Position numbers and translations under genes: made by a program. From Rhodocyclaceae bacterium (lineage in GTDB: Bacteria > Pseudomonadota > Gammaproteobacteria > Burkholderiales > Rhodocyclaceae), in assembly GCA_020445805.1 (NCBI GenBank), contig JAGRFX010000006.1:1-50216 (forward strand): DNA of 50,216 nucleotides, given 5' to 3'. This document shows positions 8,625 to 16,637 of this stretch, piece after piece (positions within the stretch are counted from its first letter, which is position 1; each line of letters begins with the position of its first letter). The notes beneath the pieces are model-generated. The model saw only the letters and a program-made list of their open reading frames with translations, was not told where the DNA came from and did no database searches.

Positions 8625-9040
8625 GGGCGCTGCGGAAGGATTTTGCGGTGGTCCTTGGCGCGACGGCGCTGCTCTCCAGCGGATGTGCGGGCCTGGATCG
8701 CGGAGCCCAGGGCCTGAAAGCCGGCGAGTCCACCCGGGCGGAGGTCATCCGGCAGCTGGGCCCGCCCGACGAGGTTCGCGGCGACGATTCGGTGCAGGTG
8801 TGGATCTATACCGATGTGCTCGAGGTACCGCCGCTGCTGGGTTTCGTCCCGGTGGTCGGCGACGTGCTCGATCTGGTGGTGGCGGCGAACGAACTGCGTG
8901 GCTCGCACGAATTGATCGTGCAGATCGACCCGAAGGGCGTCGTCCGGCGCCTGCGCCTCCGGCAGCTGGGCCCCCTGGCGGATGGGAGCAGTGGCGGGCT
9001 GCCGTCGCCTCCGAATGTCGCGCAGCAAGGTGGAAAGTAA
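8621..9040 (+). CDS. Small lipoprotein, SmpA/OmlA-like fold suspected
   Basis: A 139-residue predicted lipoprotein with lipobox LSSGC (Cys22). The mature part begins with a pattern seen in SmpA/BamE-like proteins: a short helix (GESTRAEVIRQLGPPDEV) and then beta strands carrying VWIYTD. A hydrophobic segment (PPLLGFVPVVGDVLDLVVAAN) follows and could be a membrane-inserted loop. The start overlaps the hydrolase stop by four bases, so the three lipoproteins are one translational unit. It is not BamE itself: the segment after VWIYTD differs. Confidence 0.65.
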   Translation: MRALRKDFAVVLGATALLSSGCAGLDRGAQGLKAGESTRAEVIRQLGPPDEVRGDDSVQVWIYTDVLEVPPLLGFVPVVGDVLDLVVAANELRGSHELIVQIDPKGVVRRLRLRQLGPLADGSSGGLPSPPNVAQQGGK

Positions 9041-9059
9041 TACGGTAATACTCTATATT
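9031..9059 (+). promoter_or_regulatory. Candidate sigma-70 promoter for the histone-like gene, with direct repeat
   Basis: TGGAAA at 9031-9036 and TATATT at 9054-9059 are separated by 17 bases. Between them GTAATAC occurs twice (9037-9043 and 9045-9051), eight bases apart. The AT-rich patch stands out in this GC-rich sequence. The start codon at 9150 leaves a leader of roughly 85 bases. Confidence 0.4.
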
Positions 9060-9149
9060 CCGATCCCGGTGTCGTGCTGCGGAGACGCCGGGCACGATGG
9101 AACGGCCGCTGCCACCGTGGATTGGCAGTGCCCCTCGAAGGAGAACGGA

Positions 9150-9812
9150 ATGATCGATACCCAGACCCCCCAGGCCATGGACACGGCGGCGGCGCCGGTG
9201 TCGGACGCGGATACGGCGACCGCCCCCGCAGTCGCCTCGCCCGGCGAATCGCCTGCGGCGCCCGCGACCGACGCAGCCAGCCCGGCGAAGGCTGCTGGCG
9301 CGGAAGCGGCGGAGCTGAGCGCCGCCGAGGCAACCGCCGAGCCCGCCGAAGCGGATGAGGCCAAGCCGGCCAAGGCTGCCAAGCCGGCGCGCGCGAGGAA
9401 GGCCGCCAAGCCCAAGGCGTCCAAGGCCAGTGCGCCTGCGGCGGCAGATGCCGCAGCCGAGACCCCGGTCGTCGAAGCGCCGGCCAAGAAGGCTGGGGTC
9501 GTCAAGGGCAAGGCTGCCAAAGGCAAGGCCGCGAAAGCGAAGTCCCCGGAGGCCGAGGTCAAGCTCGAGTCGCCGAAGCCCCCGAAGGCCCCCAAGCCGG
9601 CAAAGCCCAAGGCCCAAAAGGCGACGGCCCTCGAGTTCCGCTGCGGCAAAGGGGAGCGCGAGGCCCTGCTGGGGCTGCGCCGCGACCTCAAGACGGGCGG
9701 CAAGCGGGTGGGCAAGTCTGCCCTGATGCGGGCGGGCATGGCCCTGCTGGCGCAGAAGTCGCCCGATGAACTGTCGGCCCTGGTGGCCGGCCTGCCGGCA
9801 CTGCGCAAGTAA
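9150..9812 (+). CDS. Histone H1-like Ala/Lys/Pro-rich protein with C-terminal helical domain
   Basis: A 220-residue protein in two parts. Residues 1-155 are low complexity: first acidic and Ala-rich, then Lys/Ala/Pro repeats of the KAAKPKA and KGKAAKGKAA type, as in bacterial histone-H1-like proteins and AlgP. The last 60 residues (from about ALEFRCGKGEREALLGL) are ordered, and KRVGKSALMRAGMALLA resembles the second half of a ribbon-helix-helix DNA-binding unit. The start has a ribosome site (AAGGAGAA just before 9150). DNA binding or nucleoid organisation is the likely role. The ribbon-helix-helix call is inference from helix pattern only. Confidence 0.7.
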   Translation: MIDTQTPQAMDTAAAPVSDADTATAPAVASPGESPAAPATDAASPAKAAGAEAAELSAAEATAEPAEADEAKPAKAAKPARARKAAKPKASKASAPAAADAAAETPVVEAPAKKAGVVKGKAAKGKAAKAKSPEAEVKLESPKPPKAPKPAKPKAQKATALEFRCGKGEREALLGLRRDLKTGGKRVGKSALMRAGMALLAQKSPDELSALVAGLPALRK

Positions 9813-9829
9813 TTCCCGCGTGCCCGTGG

Positions 9830-9851
9830 CGGCGGCCCCGGAGGGCCGCCG
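9830..9851. terminator. Stem-loop between convergent genes
   Basis: CGGCGGCCC (9830-9838) pairs with GGGCCGCCG (9843-9851) around a CGGA loop. It lies between the histone-like stop (9812) and the stop of the CYTH gene (9852). It can act in both directions. There is no T run, so any termination would be weak or factor-assisted. Confidence 0.5.
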
Positions 9852-10364
9852 TCAGGCGGCGCGTTCGTCGGGCCGCGGTAGGGGCATCACGCCGAGGGCA
9901 CGGGCCTGTTCGGCCAGGGCCAGCGAGAAGTTGCCATAGCGACGGTCGTGGCTGACCTCGTCGCCCAGCCAGTCGGGGCGGAGGATGCGCTGGGCTTCGT
10001 GGGCGAGTTCGAGCTCCGCCACCACGAGCCCCTGATGGACGCCCTCGAATACATCGACCTCGAAGCGCTGCCCACGGTAGGGCACCTCGTAGCGCGTCTT
10101 GCGAATGATGCGGTGATCGCAGTGGCACGCGATCAGGGTGCGCGCGTCGGCAAGGGGAATGGGGTATTCGAACTCGTCGCGCGTCAGCCCGTGGACGGGC
10201 GATTTGAGGGTCAGGAAGGCGTGCTCGCCGACGATCCGCACGCGCATGGTCATGTGGCCGTGTTCCTTGATCGGGTAGCCTTGAACGATCGGAACACCTG
10301 GCCGGCCCTGCAGCACCGACCGATCGCGGACCAGAAACTTTCTTTCTATTTCTTTATTGGTCAT
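9852..10364 (-). CDS. CYTH domain protein (triphosphate tunnel metalloenzyme)
   Basis: A 170-residue single CYTH domain. It opens with the family signature EIERKFLV (residues 4-11) and continues with alternating charged strands that would line the tunnel: MRVRI, FLTLKS, EFEYPI, RKTRYEV, FEVDVFEG, VAELEL. Members hydrolyse inorganic triphosphate or thiamine triphosphate, or are class IV adenylate cyclases; the short bacterial form is most often a triphosphatase. ATG 10364 is chosen because the signature begins at once and GGAG precedes it; the frame extends upstream without family similarity. Confidence 0.85.
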   Translation of the reverse strand: MTNKEIERKFLVRDRSVLQGRPGVPIVQGYPIKEHGHMTMRVRIVGEHAFLTLKSPVHGLTRDEFEYPIPLADARTLIACHCDHRIIRKTRYEVPYRGQRFEVDVFEGVHQGLVVAELELAHEAQRILRPDWLGDEVSHDRRYGNFSLALAEQARALGVMPLPRPDERAA

Positions 10365-10398
10365 TGTGATTCTCCGGGGTCGCGCGAAGTATAGATTT

Positions 10399-10412
10399 TT
10401 GCGGTGCCGCAA
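10399..10412. promoter_or_regulatory. Inverted repeat upstream of the CYTH gene
   Basis: TTGCGG and CCGCAA face each other across TG, in an AT-rich stretch 35-48 bases before the CYTH start codon. A TATACT sequence lies nearby on the minus strand (about 10388-10393). This could be an operator, but no known factor is matched. Confidence 0.25.
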
Positions 10413-10443
10413 CTGTAAATTTTCCTGACGCACGGTCGGCTGT

Positions 10444-10854
10444 TCAATGCAGGCGACCGACGGCCTCGACGGGAACGCGTGGCGCAGGGCTTGCGGTTGG
10501 TGCCGCACCCTGCCCGCAAGCCGCGGGTGCGTTGGCCGACCTCCGATCGCACGCTTCGAGGGCAGCGCCGAGGCGCCCAAGGGCGGCGGCTGCATCGCGG
10601 GATGCCGCCTGCAGATCGCTGGCGAGCGCGATGCTCAGCGCCGCTGAGCGCTGGTGGGGGAGGGGGGCCGGCGCGCGCCGTTCGAGCGTATCCAGCATGG
10701 CTTCACCGGCGGCGAAGAGCCACAGCCGCGGCAGGTCGAGCCAGAAACCGGCGATGGCCTGCGCGGCCAGCAATTGCGCGCGCTGGAGATCGTGCACCGC
10801 ATCCAGCCACGCGGCCGCTCCGGAATCGGGCGACGGGGCAGGCCGTGAGCGCAT
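10444..10854 (-). CDS. Hypothetical protein at the end of the C-P lyase operon
   Basis: A 136-residue Ala/Leu-rich protein I do not recognise. It reads as amphipathic helices: WLDAVHDLQRAQLLAAQAIA, then FWLDLPRLWLFAAGEAM, then a long helix up to about residue 105. The last 25 residues are Pro/Ala-rich. There is no signal peptide. It begins 18 bases after the phnM stop in the same direction, so it is probably read with the phn genes. The helical pattern with aromatic residues is reminiscent of phasins, but that is too weak to name it. A short-gene overprediction remains possible in this GC-rich sequence. Confidence 0.5.
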   Translation of the reverse strand: MRSRPAPSPDSGAAAWLDAVHDLQRAQLLAAQAIAGFWLDLPRLWLFAAGEAMLDTLERRAPAPLPHQRSAALSIALASDLQAASRDAAAALGRLGAALEACDRRSANAPAACGQGAAPTASPAPRVPVEAVGRLH

Positions 10855-10872
10855 GTCCAGGCGCTCCGGCGC

Positions 10873-12033
10873 TCAGACCTGCGGATAGCCGGCGTGGAAC
10901 ACCGGGCGGCCGCCGCACCAGGTGGCGGTGACCACGGGCACGCCACCGGGCTCGTCGATCATGATCAGATCCGCGCGCAGTCCGGTCGCGATCTCGCCCC
11001 GGTCCTCGAGGCCGGCGGCCCGGGCGGGGCCGAGGCTCACCAGCCGGACGGCCTCGGGCAGGGACAGGGGACCGCGCGAGGCCAGTGCCATGACGGCCGC
11101 CAGCATGGTCGCCGGCGCGTAGTCGGCGCACAGGCAGTCCGCCACGCCGGCCTCGATGGCGTCGAGGGCCCGCATGTTGCCCGACTGGCTCCCGCCGCGC
11201 ATCACGTTGGGGGCGCCGAGGATGGTCGCGAGGCCTGCGGCGTGGGCGGCCCGGGCAGTGTCGAGGTCGATAGGGAACTCGCTCATGGACGCGCCGAGGC
11301 GCTTCATGGTGGCGACTCGGTCGGCGTTGTCGTCATCGTGGCTCGCCATCGGCACGCCTGCCGCGCGGGCCCGCTCCATCAGCGCCATGACCCGGTCGTC
11401 CGCGGTCTCGCGGGCGCGGAGCTTCTCTTCGGCCAGGCGCTCGGCGGCCTCGCGGCTGCTGCCATGGTTGCCCATCAGGTAGGCCACGTATTTCTCGAGG
11501 TGGCGGAATTGCCCCTGGCCGGGCGTGTGGTCCATCAGCGACAGCAGTTCGATGCACTGTTCGTCGATGAGGGTCAGGATGTAGGGCAGGGCCGAGGCAT
11601 CGGTGATCTCGTAGCGGACATGGATCCGGTTGTCCACGAGGCCATGGGGGCGGAACGCGTGCATCTGGCGCACCAGGGCGGCGGCGGTGTCGTTGTTGCG
11701 CACGCCCCACTCGGCGTGGGCAAAGGAGAGCGCGTGGAAGGGGGTCGTGATGCCGGCGGCGGCATTGCGCCGGTCGATCTGCGCGCAGGCCACGTCGAGC
11801 GGGAACATCACGCCGGCACGGGGCTCGGCCTCCTTCTCGATGGCGTCGCAGTGCAGGTCGATCATGCCCGGCAGCAGCAGGCGACCGCCCAGGTCCAGTT
11901 CGACGGCATCGCCGAAGGCGATCGGGCCGATGGCGTCGATGCGGCCGTCCTCGATCAGCAGGGAGGCGTCCTCCAGGACCTGGTCGGCGAGGACGATGCG
12001 GGCGTGGGTCAGGTGAAATCGGACGGCACTCAT
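10873..12033 (-). CDS. phnM: Alpha-D-ribose 1-methylphosphonate 5-triphosphate diphosphatase
   Basis: A 386-residue amidohydrolase-fold enzyme that removes pyrophosphate from the triphosphate made by the PhnGHIL step, giving the substrate of C-P lyase. Metal ligands are visible in LLPGMIDLHCDAIEKE, in ASHDDD and in CADYAP. The motif GAPNVMRGGS is characteristic of PhnM. It follows phnL with a four-base overlap, the normal operon position. A divergent paralogue lies at 17534; this copy is the one embedded in the core operon and has the closer match to the standard enzyme. Confidence 0.93.
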   Translation of the reverse strand: MSAVRFHLTHARIVLADQVLEDASLLIEDGRIDAIGPIAFGDAVELDLGGRLLLPGMIDLHCDAIEKEAEPRAGVMFPLDVACAQIDRRNAAAGITTPFHALSFAHAEWGVRNNDTAAALVRQMHAFRPHGLVDNRIHVRYEITDASALPYILTLIDEQCIELLSLMDHTPGQGQFRHLEKYVAYLMGNHGSSREAAERLAEEKLRARETADDRVMALMERARAAGVPMASHDDDNADRVATMKRLGASMSEFPIDLDTARAAHAAGLATILGAPNVMRGGSQSGNMRALDAIEAGVADCLCADYAPATMLAAVMALASRGPLSLPEAVRLVSLGPARAAGLEDRGEIATGLRADLIMIDEPGGVPVVTATWCGGRPVFHAGYPQV

Positions 12034-12743
12034 GCGGCTTCCCGCTCCATGGGCTGGATGTCGAAGGACCGGGTGGCGACCGCGTCGCGCACTTCCCGGT
12101 CGTGGAAGATGCCGACGATCGCGCAGCCGGCCAGGCGCGCCTCCTGGATCAGCGCGATCACCACCGCGCGGTTGCGCGCGTCGAGGGAGGCGGTGGGCTC
12201 GTCCAGCAGCAGGACGGGCTTGGGCACGATCAGCCCGCGGGCGATATTCACCCGCTGCTGTTCGCCGCCCGAGAAGGTGGCGGGCGGCAGGTGGCGGATG
12301 CGCGACGAGAGATTGAGCCGGTCGAGCAGGGCATCGGCGCGTTCAAGGGCCTGGGCCATGGGCACGCCCACCGCCGTCAGCGGCTCGGCCACGATCTCGC
12401 GGGCGCTGACCCGCGGGATCACGCGCAGGAACTGGCTGACATAGCCGAGGGTGGTGCGGCGCAGGTCGGTCAGCAGGTGGGGCGAGATGCTGCACAGGTC
12501 CAGCACCAGGCCGTCGCTGGGGCGACGCAGCAGGATCCGCCCGCCCGACACCAGGTAGTTGCCGTAGAGGCAGCGCAGCAGGGTGCTCTTGCCGGCGCCC
12601 GAGGGGCCGTCGAGGACCAGGCACTCGCCGGCGCCGAGCCGGAACTCGATATCCTCGAGCACGGGGATTTCGATGCCGTCGCGGGTGTGGAGCTTGAAGC
12701 GCTTGGAGAGGGTCTGGACTTCGAGGATCGGCTGGTCGGTCAC
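12030..12743 (-). CDS. phnL: C-P lyase complex ABC-type ATPase PhnL
   Basis: A 237-residue ABC protein with Walker A GPSGAGKST, signature FSGGEQQRVNIAR, Walker B VLLLDEPTAS and the switch His in IFHDREV. PhnL works with PhnG, H and I to make ribose 1-methylphosphonate triphosphate from ATP. The start is a GTG at 12743: the CCGGAG ribosome site lies just upstream, and translation from there begins VTDQPILEVQ, as in the family. The long open frame beyond is the antisense of phnK. It lies 11 bases after phnK and overlaps phnM by four. Confidence 0.92.
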   Translation of the reverse strand: MTDQPILEVQTLSKRFKLHTRDGIEIPVLEDIEFRLGAGECLVLDGPSGAGKSTLLRCLYGNYLVSGGRILLRRPSDGLVLDLCSISPHLLTDLRRTTLGYVSQFLRVIPRVSAREIVAEPLTAVGVPMAQALERADALLDRLNLSSRIRHLPPATFSGGEQQRVNIARGLIVPKPVLLLDEPTASLDARNRAVVIALIQEARLAGCAIVGIFHDREVRDAVATRSFDIQPMEREAA

Positions 12744-12754
12744 GATGGCTCCGG

Positions 12755-13531
12755 TCAGGCGGCGAGGACGGATGTCACGAGCAGTTGGGTGTAGGGATGC
12801 TGGGGATCGTCGAGCACCTGATCCGTCAGCCCCTGTTCCACAATCTGCCCCTCTTTCATGACCAGAATGCGATGCCCCAGCAGCCGGGCGACCCCCAGGT
12901 CGTGGGTGACCAGGACGACCGACAGGCCCATCTCGGCCACCAGCCGGCGCAGGAGGTCGAGGAAGCGCGCCTGGACCGACACGTCGAGCCCGGAAGTGGG
13001 CTCGTCCATGAACACCAGGCGCGGCCGCGTGACCAGATTGCGGGCGATCTGAAGCCGCTGCTGCATGCCGCCCGAGAAGGTGTCGGGCCGGTCGTCGATG
13101 CGTTGGGGGTCGATCTCGACCAGGCGCAGCCACTCGACGGCCGTCTCGCGCAGTCGGCCGTAGTGGCGCTCGCCCAGGGCCATCAGCCGTTCGCCGATAT
13201 TGCCGCCGGCCGAGATCCGCATGCGGAGGCCATCGCGGGGATTCTGGCGGACGAATCCCCAGTCGGTGCGCCACAGCTCCCGCAGCCGGGCCTCGTCGAG
13301 CGCGCCAAGGCTCACCGGCCCCAGGCGGGCGTGCCGGTAGATGACCTCGCCGGACGCCGGACGGTGCCTATGGGCCAGGGTGTTGAGCAGCGTGGACTTG
13401 CCGGAACCCGATTCGCCCACCAGGCAGATCACCTCGCCCGGATAGAGCTCGAAGCTGATCTCCCGGCAGGCCAGCTGGCGACCATAGGCCGCCGACAGCT
13501 GGCGAACCGACATCAGGGCATCCGGGCTCAT
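12755..13531 (-). CDS. phnK: C-P lyase complex ABC-type ATPase PhnK
   Basis: A 258-residue ABC protein resembling dipeptide-transporter ATPases: Walker A GESGSGKST, signature FSGGMQQRLQIAR, Walker B LVFMDEPTSG, switch His in VTHDLGV, and the oligopeptide-type C-terminal DPQHPYTQLL. In E. coli, PhnK docks on the PhnGHIJ core and is needed for turnover. The start at 13531 lies inside the phnJ stop (four-base overlap), and the next residues SPDALMSVRQLS fit the family. Confidence 0.93.
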   Translation of the reverse strand: MSPDALMSVRQLSAAYGRQLACREISFELYPGEVICLVGESGSGKSTLLNTLAHRHRPASGEVIYRHARLGPVSLGALDEARLRELWRTDWGFVRQNPRDGLRMRISAGGNIGERLMALGERHYGRLRETAVEWLRLVEIDPQRIDDRPDTFSGGMQQRLQIARNLVTRPRLVFMDEPTSGLDVSVQARFLDLLRRLVAEMGLSVVLVTHDLGVARLLGHRILVMKEGQIVEQGLTDQVLDDPQHPYTQLLVTSVLAA

Positions 13532-14382
13532 GGGGCATCTCCCTGGTGACCGGCGGCCCGGCGAGCCGCGCAGTACTCGGTGTCGGAGCAGACGTGCAGG
13601 CGGGTGCCGGCGTCGTCGGTGATCAGTTCGTCGAGGTAGCTGTCGGAGGCGCCGCACAGGCCGCAGGCGTGATCCCAGCGCTCGATCGCGAAGGGGTGAT
13701 CCTCGAAGTCGAGGGAGCGCACGTCGGTCCAGGGGGGCACCGCGTACACGCGCTTCTCGCGGCCCGCGCCGAAGAGCTGCAGGGCCGGGTTGCGGTGCAT
13801 CTTGGGGTTGTCGAACTTGGGGATCGGCGAGGGACGCATCAGGTAGCGGCCATTGACCTCGACCGGGTAGTCGTAGGTGGTCGCGATGCGGCCGTGCCGC
13901 ACGATGTCCTCGTAGAGCTTGACGTTCATCAGGCCATAGTCGGCGAGCGCATGCAGGCTGCGGGTCTCGGTCTCGCGCGGCTCCAGCCAGCGCAGGGGCT
14001 CCGGGATCGGCACCTGGAACACGATCACCTGGCCCGCGGCCAGCGGCGTCTCGGGAATCCGGTGGCGGGTCTGGATGAGCGTCGCCTCGCGGGTCCGCTC
14101 GGTGGTGGCCACGCCGGCCACCCGCGCGAAGAAGCTGCGGATGTTCACCGCGTTGGTGGTGTCGTCCGAGCCCTGGTCGATGACCTTCAGCACGTCGTCG
14201 CGGCCGATGATGGCCGCCGTGACCTGGATGCCGCCGGTACCCCAGCCATAGGGCAGCGGCATCTCGCGGCTTCCGAAGGGCACCTGGTAGCCCGGGATGG
14301 CGACGGCCTTGAGCAGCGCCCGACGGATCATCCGCTTGGTGTGTTCGTCGAGGTAGGCGAAGTTGTAGCCGGCCTGGCTCAT
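13528..14382 (-). CDS. phnJ: Alpha-D-ribose 1-methylphosphonate 5-phosphate C-P lyase
   Basis: The catalytic subunit (284 residues) that cleaves the carbon-phosphorus bond using a 4Fe-4S cluster and S-adenosylmethionine radical chemistry. The four essential cysteines are all present as Cys240, Cys243, Cys265 and Cys271, with the same spacing as in E. coli PhnJ (CGLC, 21 residues, then CSDTEYC). The start MSQAGYNFAYLDEHTKRMIR is typical, and it overlaps the phnI stop by four bases. An open frame continues upstream only as antisense overlap with phnI. Confidence 0.96.
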   Translation of the reverse strand: MSQAGYNFAYLDEHTKRMIRRALLKAVAIPGYQVPFGSREMPLPYGWGTGGIQVTAAIIGRDDVLKVIDQGSDDTTNAVNIRSFFARVAGVATTERTREATLIQTRHRIPETPLAAGQVIVFQVPIPEPLRWLEPRETETRSLHALADYGLMNVKLYEDIVRHGRIATTYDYPVEVNGRYLMRPSPIPKFDNPKMHRNPALQLFGAGREKRVYAVPPWTDVRSLDFEDHPFAIERWDHACGLCGASDSYLDELITDDAGTRLHVCSDTEYCAARRAAGHQGDAP

Positions 14383-15512
14383 GCGTCGTCTCCGGCGTCC
14401 GGCTGCTCGCCGGCGTCTGCCGCTCCGCCGCGGGACGTCCAGTCGGCCCGCAGCCGCCGCAGCAGCTCGAGGTTGGTCTGAAAGTCCACGTAGTGGGGCA
14501 GCTTGAGGTGCTGGACGAAGCCCGAGGCCTCCACGTTGTCGCTGTGGGAGAGCACGAATTCGACGTCGTTGGCGGGCTGCTCGGTGGCCTCGCCGAACTC
14601 GCCGGCGCGCAGCGAACGATCGACCAGGGCCATCGCGATGGCCTTGCGCTCGGCGTGGCCGAAGGCCAGTCCATAGCCGCGGGAGAACTGGGGCGGCGCC
14701 TCGTGGCTGCCGGCGAAATCGGTGACGAGCTGGCACTCGGTCAGCTCGATCTCGCCCAGCTCGATGGCGAAACCCAGTTCCTCCACGAAGAGCTCGACCG
14801 GCACGCGGCCCAGCCGGATCTCGGCGGCGAAGGGGTGGGTCGTGGAATAGCCGCGCTGGGTGGAGTAGCCGAGGGCCAGCAGGAAGCCCTCGTCGGCCCG
14901 GGCCAGGTTCTGCAGGCGGGCGGCGCGGGATGCGGGCAGCTCGAGGGGCTCGCGGGTCAGGTCCGTAGGCTCGGGGTCGCCATCGGGCGGCACGTCATCC
15001 TCCAGCAGGCCTTCGCGGCGCAGCAGCTCGGTGACCGGGGGGGCAGTCAGGGGCGCCATCGCGGCGGACGCTGCCACAGGCGGGTCCGCGGGCCGCGCCG
15101 GCGCCTCGTCGGCCAGGCCGAAGTCCAGCAGGCGCTGGGTATAGTCATAGGTCGGCCCCAGCACCTGGCCGCCGGGCAGGTCCTTGAAGGTGGCCGAGAT
15201 CCGCCGGTCGAGCTGCATCCGTCCGGTGTCCACGGGCCGGGTCGTGCCGAGGCGGGGCAGGGTGGTCCGGTAGGCGCGCAGCAGGAAGATGGCCTCCACC
15301 AGGTCGCCGCTGGCCTGCTTGATGGCCAGCGCGGCCAGCTCGGGATCGAACAGGGAGCCCTCGCTCATGACCCGCGCCACCGCCAGGCGCATCTGCTGGC
15401 GGATCTGCGCCACGGAGAGCTCCGGTACCGAGCGGTCGCCCCGGCGCTCCTCGGCGAGCAGCTCCAGCGCGTTGCGGATGGCGCGCTCCCCGCCCTTGAC
15501 GGCTACGTACAT
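14379..15512 (-). CDS. phnI: C-P lyase core subunit PhnI
   Basis: A 377-residue subunit that, with G, H and L, displaces adenine from ATP by phosphonate; alone it has nucleosidase activity in E. coli. The N terminus MYVAVKGGERAI and the segments RDRxISATFKDLPGGQ-like at about residues 105-120 (DRRISATFKDLPGG), GYSTQRGYSTTHPFAAEIR, and VEASGFVQHLKLPHYVDFQ identify the family. The overlap with phnJ is four bases and with phnH ten bases. Confidence 0.95.
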   Translation of the reverse strand: MYVAVKGGERAIRNALELLAEERRGDRSVPELSVAQIRQQMRLAVARVMSEGSLFDPELAALAIKQASGDLVEAIFLLRAYRTTLPRLGTTRPVDTGRMQLDRRISATFKDLPGGQVLGPTYDYTQRLLDFGLADEAPARPADPPVAASAAMAPLTAPPVTELLRREGLLEDDVPPDGDPEPTDLTREPLELPASRAARLQNLARADEGFLLALGYSTQRGYSTTHPFAAEIRLGRVPVELFVEELGFAIELGEIELTECQLVTDFAGSHEAPPQFSRGYGLAFGHAERKAIAMALVDRSLRAGEFGEATEQPANDVEFVLSHSDNVEASGFVQHLKLPHYVDFQTNLELLRRLRADWTSRGGAADAGEQPDAGDDA

Positions 15513-16129
15513 GAGGATGCTCCCGTGGACTCGGTGATGCGACAGGTCCGGGGCAGGGCGGCGAGCGCATCAGCGCAGCACAGGACCAGGTCCACGCCGA
15601 GCGGGAAGCCGGCGTGGTTGGCGGCGGCGAACCGGGTGGTGGCGGTGCTCCAGCCGCCGGCATAGAGCCGCCGCCGGTCGGGAATGCCCGGGCCCTGGAG
15701 CTCGAGCGGCCCGTCCTCGGCCAGTTCGGTGACTTCGACGATCAGCGTGGACGAGCGGTCCGGGTAGGCCGGATCGCCCAGGTCGAGCGTGTCGAGCGCC
15801 GGTAGCTGAGCGAGGTCGGGCAGGACCACGAAACGGGCCCCGAGCGGGCTGCCGACCCGGGGGCTGGCGCAGTGGAAGGCCAGGAAGTCCGCCACGTCGG
15901 GGGTGTCGATCGAGGGCGCCAGCCACACCGGGGTGTCGCGATCGGCGAGGGTCAGGAGGGTCGCGCACTGGGCCAGCGAGAGGCCCGGCGGCGGGACGAG
16001 AGGCAGGTCCAGGGTGACGATCCGGCCCGGCTCCGCCATGGCGGTGAGCAGGCTGCGGAAGACCCGCTGGGCGTCATGGACCGGATCGGCGAAGCCCGGG
16101 CCGACGCGATCGAGGTCGATGGCAGGCAT
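15503..16129 (-). CDS. phnH: C-P lyase core subunit PhnH
   Basis: A 208-residue core subunit. Family features include the N-terminal GFADPVHDAQRVFRSLLTAM, the central TLLTLADRDTPVWLA and FVVLPDLAQLP, and the GPGI motif (LQGPGIPD). The start ATG 16129 shares one base with the phnG stop (TGATG). The gene ends in TAG within the first codons of phnI. The extra upstream frame is antisense overlap with phnG and is ignored. Confidence 0.92.
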   Translation of the reverse strand: MPAIDLDRVGPGFADPVHDAQRVFRSLLTAMAEPGRIVTLDLPLVPPPGLSLAQCATLLTLADRDTPVWLAPSIDTPDVADFLAFHCASPRVGSPLGARFVVLPDLAQLPALDTLDLGDPAYPDRSSTLIVEVTELAEDGPLELQGPGIPDRRRLYAGGWSTATTRFAAANHAGFPLGVDLVLCCADALAALPRTCRITESTGASSCT

Positions 16130-16596
16130 CAGTCGTCTCCGCGCACGAGGGTGAAGAAGTCGACCCGGCTGCGCTCCATGCGGCCGGCGCGCTCGGCCCG
16201 GCGCTCCTGCTCCTGGGAGCCCAGGGGCTCGAGCACCTGCTCGCGGACGGCGTCGGCGTAGCGGGGATCCTGCAACATGGCGTCGCACAGGGCGATGTCA
16301 CCGCACTGGCCGGCATCGGTACCGAGGACATGGCCGACCCCGACCGGGCCGCCGTCGATGCGGAGCACGCAGCGGGTGGCCGAGGCCTCGCCGAGGTTGA
16401 ATCGGGCGCCGCTGCCCCCGCTGCGGGCCTGCACCATCACCAGGCCGCACTCGGGCTGCCGCAGCCAGGTGAAGGGCGGGCGGTCGTCGATGTGCGTCAG
16501 GGCCGCGCGCAGCGCGTGGGCCGGGGCGCGGGCCAGCAGCCCCAGCCAGGCGCGACGTTCGGGGAGGTCGCGCTCAGGCGCGGCGGGATCGGTCAT
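16129..16596 (-). CDS. phnG: C-P lyase core subunit PhnG
   Basis: A 155-residue subunit and first gene of the core operon. Recognised by RRAWLGLLARAP, ECGLVMVQARSGGSGARFNLGEAS and TRCVLRIDGGPVGVGHVLG, all conserved in PhnG. No Shine-Dalgarno sequence is visible before ATG 16596; the predicted transcription start would leave a very short leader. The divergent phnF gene lies 134 bases away. Confidence 0.93.
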   Translation of the reverse strand: MTDPAAPERDLPERRAWLGLLARAPAHALRAALTHIDDRPPFTWLRQPECGLVMVQARSGGSGARFNLGEASATRCVLRIDGGPVGVGHVLGTDAGQCGDIALCDAMLQDPRYADAVREQVLEPLGSQEQERRAERAGRMERSRVDFFTLVRGDD

Positions 16597-16599
16597 AGG

Positions 16600-16637
16600 T
16601 GTACATGTCTAGATCAATGTGCCGGGCCGTGTGGCAA
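16600..16637 (-). promoter_or_regulatory. Candidate phnG promoter with PhnF (GntR/HutC-type) operator
   Basis: On the minus strand TTGCCA (16637-16632) is followed after 18 bases by TCTAGA (16613-16608). Overlapping the latter, GTCTAGAT (16607-16614, plus strand) matches the HutC-subfamily operator core GTMTAKAC in seven of eight bases. TGTACA (16600-16605) lies at the expected transcription start. This is the obvious place for the divergent repressor PhnF to act. Confidence 0.35.
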
